Assembly (NCBI GenBank): GCA_963281255.1
Contig: OY725495.1
Coordinates: forward strand, 3,286,001 to 3,350,000
DNA length: 64,000 nucleotides
DNA from: Aphrocallistes beatrix
Lineage: Eukaryota; Porifera; Hexactinellida; Sceptrulophora; Aphrocallistidae
Reading direction: 5' to 3'
Numbering within the stretch: the stretch's first letter is position 1; every line of letters starts with the position of its first letter. The notes beneath the pieces are model-generated. The model was not told the DNA's origin and searched no databases. It saw only the letters and a list, made by a program, of their open reading frames with translations. This document shows, piece by piece, positions 60,644-64,000 of the stretch. A program made the position numbers and the translations under genes.

Positions 60644-61236
60644 GGATAGGAGACACATCAAGTTACTTCACTGGTGGTTTTATTTTTTGTTTTGAAAAAA
60701 TATTAAAATCATAAACACTGTCGTAGAATAGAGGAAGTGACAAGTGGCATGACTCGAGTTCAGAATGATATAGCAAATAACCAGCAGCTGATTTTAATTA
60801 TCTCTAAGATGCAAAATACCAAACTTTACCTCCATAGTTAGTAACCAAGCAAAAATAACTATGTTTCGTCTACTCAACCGATGTACCTATTAATTAATTA
60901 AAACAGATATTCATTGAAAGTCGGGTGTCGATATATCAGCGAAATTTTAAAATGCCTTGAACTTCTATTATCGGTCAGATTTGATTCCTATCGGTAAAAA
61001 ACAATCTACCATCACTCCACAAGTTAAGTTTATCGTTTGCCGACACATAAGTAATCCTTTATAAATCTACTTGGCATAACAGTCATTATTGTATATTAAA
61101 TTAGTGGTAATTCCATTCAGTGAAGTAAGCACTGTCAACGCTGTAGCATAACTCATAAAGCATTATAATATTATTATAGAGCAGATAAAGGAATGCACAA
61201 TAATAAACACAGATTATGCTCTCCATTTTCCAACTA
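60644..61236. other. Spacer between the DOMON-like gene and SRP19
   Basis: No gene or repeat is recognised. It includes the SRP19 3' flank at its right end. Confidence 0.5.
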
Positions 61237-61836
61237 TCACTTCTTTCCTTTCTTAGTTCCTTTTTGTCGCTGCGGATTATTCGCTGCTTTCCCGCCTCCT
61301 TGTGCGGACGAATGTTGACCTTTAGACTTGTCCTGTCTACTTCGTAAGTTAAGAATAGACTTTGCGGCTAATTTCATTATCGATTTTCTGTCCGGGTAGT
61401 CGGGGTTAATGGGTACCGGTTTCCCATCCTCCTCCCCTCTACTCCATAGCAGGACTCTCACACGGCCGCAATGGATTGAGTCACGAAACGGTTCCTTCGG
61501 ATGTGTGTTTCTCTCCTCGAGGAGAACTTTGAACCCCAGGGAGCTGAGGACGTCTGCTATCTCCTTTGCGGTTGGATTGTCAGGACAGTCTGACACGGCA
61601 ATCTGGCGCCCTGTAGCGATGGTCTTCTTCGCGTTTATATAGGCGGGGTAGAGCATCATCCAGTTGTGCATGTCCTTGTTGAAGTGCGCGGAGAATTGCA
61701 TTCGAGCGAGATGCTTCTGTTGCTCATACTCGGCTCGAGATTTATGTACAGCCATGTAATGCCTCAGATAAAGATAGTGTATAGCTAAACTAGATAGATT
61801 TAAAATAGTGTATCCTCGATTATTCGAACTCTTCAA
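61237..61836 (-). CDS. SRP19: Signal recognition particle 19-kDa protein
   Basis: Binds the S domain of SRP RNA and primes it for SRP54 during particle assembly. The core is plain: MMLYPAYINAKKTIATGR, then NPTAKEIADVLSSLGFKVLLE, CGRVRVLLW and PDRKSIMKLAAKSI, with the usual Lys/Gly-rich tail ending KGTKKGKK. The longest frame starts at 61836 (199 residues), but the first part (NLSSLAIHYLYLRH) looks like upstream sequence. Met codons at 61755 (MAVHKSRAEYEQ) or 61698 (MQFSAHFNKD) fit the usual SRP19 length of about 145-170 residues better. I favour one of these two. Confidence 0.93.
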   Translation of the reverse strand: MKSSNNRGYTILNLSSLAIHYLYLRHYMAVHKSRAEYEQQKHLARMQFSAHFNKDMHNWMMLYPAYINAKKTIATGRQIAVSDCPDNPTAKEIADVLSSLGFKVLLEERNTHPKEPFRDSIHCGRVRVLLWSRGEEDGKPVPINPDYPDRKSIMKLAAKSILNLRSRQDKSKGQHSSAQGGGKAANNPQRQKGTKKGKK

Positions 61837-61925
61837 TAAATGTTTTGGATATAGGTGATGTAATGCTGACTTACATAAATATTAAATATCTCAAATCCTA
61901 AAGTAACCATGGCAGATCTCGTATG

Positions 61926-62012
61926 GATCAAGGCAGTGGTTAGAGTCATAGGTCTAAGTTACCCGCCTCAAGCTGTCAGACCCACATTTGAGAGTCGAAA
62001 CCCGCTACCCCG
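61926..62012 (+). repeat. tRNA-like sequence, possible SINE head or tRNA relic
   Basis: The text contains GGCAGTGGTTAGAGTC, resembling an A box, and further on GAGAGTCGAAACCC, resembling a B box, about 50 bp apart. An acceptor stem and anticodon arm cannot be folded convincingly by eye, so a functional tRNA gene is unlikely. Confidence 0.35.
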
Positions 62013-62107
62013 CATTAGGAGTAGTAGATGAATTTCTCGCAAATACGTAATCTGATAGTCGTAAGCTGATAGATTTCATTATAATCTGCTCGAATTATCT
62101 ACTATGT

Positions 62108-62627
62108 ACACAGTGCGCTTTCCGCACTTGCGTAGCGCGGCTAGCGAACATAGGCGCCAAGTGTGGGTACCTGGGGGGGGGGGCGGGGGCGGCCCCCCCA
62201 GGTTTGGAACCTATGGGGGGCCGTGGTGGTGGGCATTGGAGGAAGCTGTGGTATGGCAGGACTCCACACAAACTTATAGGTTACAACTAAACCTATGTTA
62301 ATTGAGTCTAAATATATATCCCAATTACATTTTTCTTCCACGATAGTCCGAGATTTTATTTTCCCTAGGTAACAACAATAGCTGTATATCGATATTTGAG
62401 CATCTAAGATTTAAAAATTTTTCTGGGGGGCAAGCCCACAGACCCCCCCTTGCCGTCAGCACAACTTGTCACCTATCTCGGTGAGGTGTAAAGATTCGCT
62501 TAAATCTTCAAACTCCCTTGTAAACTCATTATTATTTACCTGTGTACAAAATTTCACTTTTCTAGCACTTCCCAGTTCTTCAATCAACTTGCACAAACAA
62601 AAACAAAACAAAAATTGAGTTTTAATA
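62108..62627 (-). mobile_element. Helentron-like element, second subfamily
   Basis: A minus-strand relative of 36721-37480. The 5' end in inverse at 62627 reads ATTAAAACTCAATTTTTGTT, then GTTGATTGAAGAACTGG. The conserved body has CACCTCACCGAGATAGGTGA. The worn 3' hairpin at 62108 reads GCGCTTTCCGCACTTGCGTA in window orientation. A GC-rich insert with G runs (62160-62240) and a GGGGTCTGTGGGCTTGC-type block are internal. Confidence 0.65.
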
Positions 62628-63560
62628 TGAGATATAATTATGGAATGTCATTTGTAAACAAGAATTATTCAATTTGCCAGAAATACTTTCAGAATTCAAG
62701 AAATAGCGTTTCAGTGGGAATAATTTTGAAACATTCGCTTGGGACATGGCCAGGATCTCCAACGCAAATAATTCTTAAGATAGAAGATTTGGAAAATACC
62801 ATAATAGACCTGGGTAGGGCAGGCCCGGCTCTCAGAATCATAAAATTGGTGACTATGGTTACCATGGTGAGTTTGGTGACCCGCATTGGGCTCACTCAAA
62901 CTTGGGACGCATGTTAGAGTGCAGGTAACGGCATTCTATTTTTAAACCTTAGGATGCAACAGCACTCTCTTATACCGTATATATTATTAATATTACCTAT
63001 AATGCCGTTGCAAGGCGTCCCTGCCAACCGTCCAGGGATTCCTCAGACGTTTAGAGAATCACTGGACGCGCACTTTCATCCATTATTCTGACAGTTCCTC
63101 TTTAGATTATTTGTATTACAAGCTAAATCCCTGAACCAAATATAGGCAAGAGAACCATACGAAAGCTGTTTTTTGCGAACGAGCGGAACGAGTGAGTTGA
63201 TTTTTTTAGATATTTAAGTTATGCATAGTGTTTTGAAATTAATTTGCAGAGGGGGCGAAAGTTTTGAGTTATAAAAATAGTTTTATGTACCAATCACATC
63301 GTATATATAGTATACACATGTACGTAGATATTTTGCAAAGTTACTTTTACGCTCAGATAGTTAACTAAAGATTAATTAATCAAGTTAAAATGTAAACTTT
63401 GAATGCTCCATCTTAGACCCAGCCACCTGCCCCTTAGTCAAATAAGCTACTGATCTACACCATCAATAATTGAGATGTTGGATGACTAAATATTTGTATA
63501 TGAGGAGAAATTAGGGTATAACAAGACACACAATGGTTCAGTAACTGACACAGAAAACAA
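62628..63560. other. Unannotated spacer
   Basis: No gene is visible. There is a short inverted pair around 62880-63030, but nothing with defined ends. Confidence 0.4.
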
Positions 63561-64000
63561 TCAAAAAACTTTGAGACAGCTGTCAGGAGACTGGCAGCTC
63601 ACAATCAGTTTATCTCCCATCAGAACCACTCCCATGCACCCGCCGACCATCTCTGTATCAGGTACTTCTGCCCCGATTCCGTGCTTCAATTTCATCTCCT
63701 TGGCTTCCTCAACCAATGAGAAAACCTTCACTGTATCCGTTTCGAAATCAGTTATGATAACATTCCCTGTATTATCAAAACAAAAAGATTTGCCATTGCG
63801 TACCCCCCCTTCAACGCTTGTAGTCGTAAAAGATATCTCTAACTCTTTCCTTCTGTTGAACCGATGGAGACAAGAGTCATTGCCTTGATCCAAAACAAAA
63901 ATCTTTTCCTTCAAAAATTGGATGTACTGAGGCCTTTTCAGTCCAACACTACTACCGAAGTCTCGCTTGAACTCCAATTCTGAATCGAATACACAAACAC
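63561..64000 (-). CDS. NHL-repeat protein, C-terminal part (runs off window)
   Basis: The frame is open from the window edge (VCVFDSELEF) to the stop at 63561, about 146 residues. NHL repeats include IFVLDQGNDSCLHRFN, NVIITDFETDTVKVFS and the family ending DSCLKVF, comparable to FHCIKIF in the other copies. It is more divergent than the copies at 8380 and 50761, with charged insertions (EEAKEMKLKHG), and carries no lesion in the visible part. The start lies beyond position 64000. Confidence 0.85.
   Translation of the reverse strand, partial: VCVFDSELEFKRDFGSSVGLKRPQYIQFLKEKIFVLDQGNDSCLHRFNRRKELEISFTTTSVEGGVRNGKSFCFDNTGNVIITDFETDTVKVFSLVEEAKEMKLKHGIGAEVPDTEMVGGCMGVVLMGDKLIVSCQSPDSCLKVF

Noticed and set aside
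61926..62012. Functional tRNA gene
   Set aside because: Box-like words are present, but no acceptor stem pairing or anticodon loop could be found.
62104..62341. Gly/Pro-rich open frames at 62104-62341
   Set aside because: They arise from G runs inside a worn Helentron-like element.

Overview
This is a eukaryotic, animal-type nuclear window. It has spliced protein genes with GT-AG introns and conserved animal proteins: an AFG3L2-type mitochondrial m-AAA protease, B9D1, CLN8, deoxyhypusine hydroxylase, TRAPPC1, RNF25, a ZDHHC palmitoyltransferase and SRP19. It also carries a very high load of mariner, hAT, pogo, piggyBac and Helentron-like DNA. Short genes (several single-exon) and expanded families of NHL-repeat and multi-pass membrane proteins suggest an early-branching animal, possibly a sponge. 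That placement is inference; nothing here fixes the phylum.

Layout. 0-8.3 kb is a transposon graveyard: a TACA microsatellite, a decayed Ty3/gypsy element, two long foldback elements, a 4.4-kb terminal-inverted-repeat (TIR) element and an apparently intact mariner, several nested in one another. 8.4-16.5 kb holds a tandem NHL-protein / 8-TM-membrane-protein block (NHL on +, membrane gene on -), duplicated at least once, with the promoter side of a third copy at 336-672. The second block has lost most of its NHL gene and was invaded by a head-to-tail Helentron-like array. 17.0-24.7 kb is a 13-exon AFG3L2 gene on the minus strand, with hAT and piggyBac-type MITEs in its introns. 25.9-27.2 kb is a broken NHL gene containing a MITE.

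27.6-28.2 kb is B9D1 (-). 28.6-31.5 kb has no recognisable gene. 31.5-33.2 kb is CLN8 (+, two exons). 33.3-34.4 kb is a second, frameshifted mariner. 35.7-42.0 kb is DOHH (+, three exons), whose 5.2-kb second intron is almost entirely satellites and nested insertions. 44.8-47.9 kb carries TRAPPC1 and RNF25 (both -). 49.5-50.6 kb is a complete 1.07-kb palindromic element. 50.8-52.0 kb is another NHL gene (-) with one frameshift. 54.3-55.5 kb is a ZDHHC9/14/18-type gene (+). 56.2-60.2 kb is a four-exon gene (-) for a secreted-start, multi-pass protein with a DOMON-like ectodomain. 61.2-61.8 kb is SRP19 (-). A further NHL gene runs off the right edge.

The conserved genes are housekeeping genes with unrelated jobs: mitochondrial proteostasis, ciliary transition zone, ER export, eIF5A hypusination, ER-Golgi tethering, ubiquitin ligation, S-acylation and signal recognition particle. 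They do not form a pathway. The coherent local system is the NHL plus 8-TM gene family, which is being duplicated and eroded in place. For all three multi-exon genes with introns in several phases (AFG3L2, DOHH, DOMON-like) and for CLN8, my splice models give total coding lengths divisible by three, which supports them.
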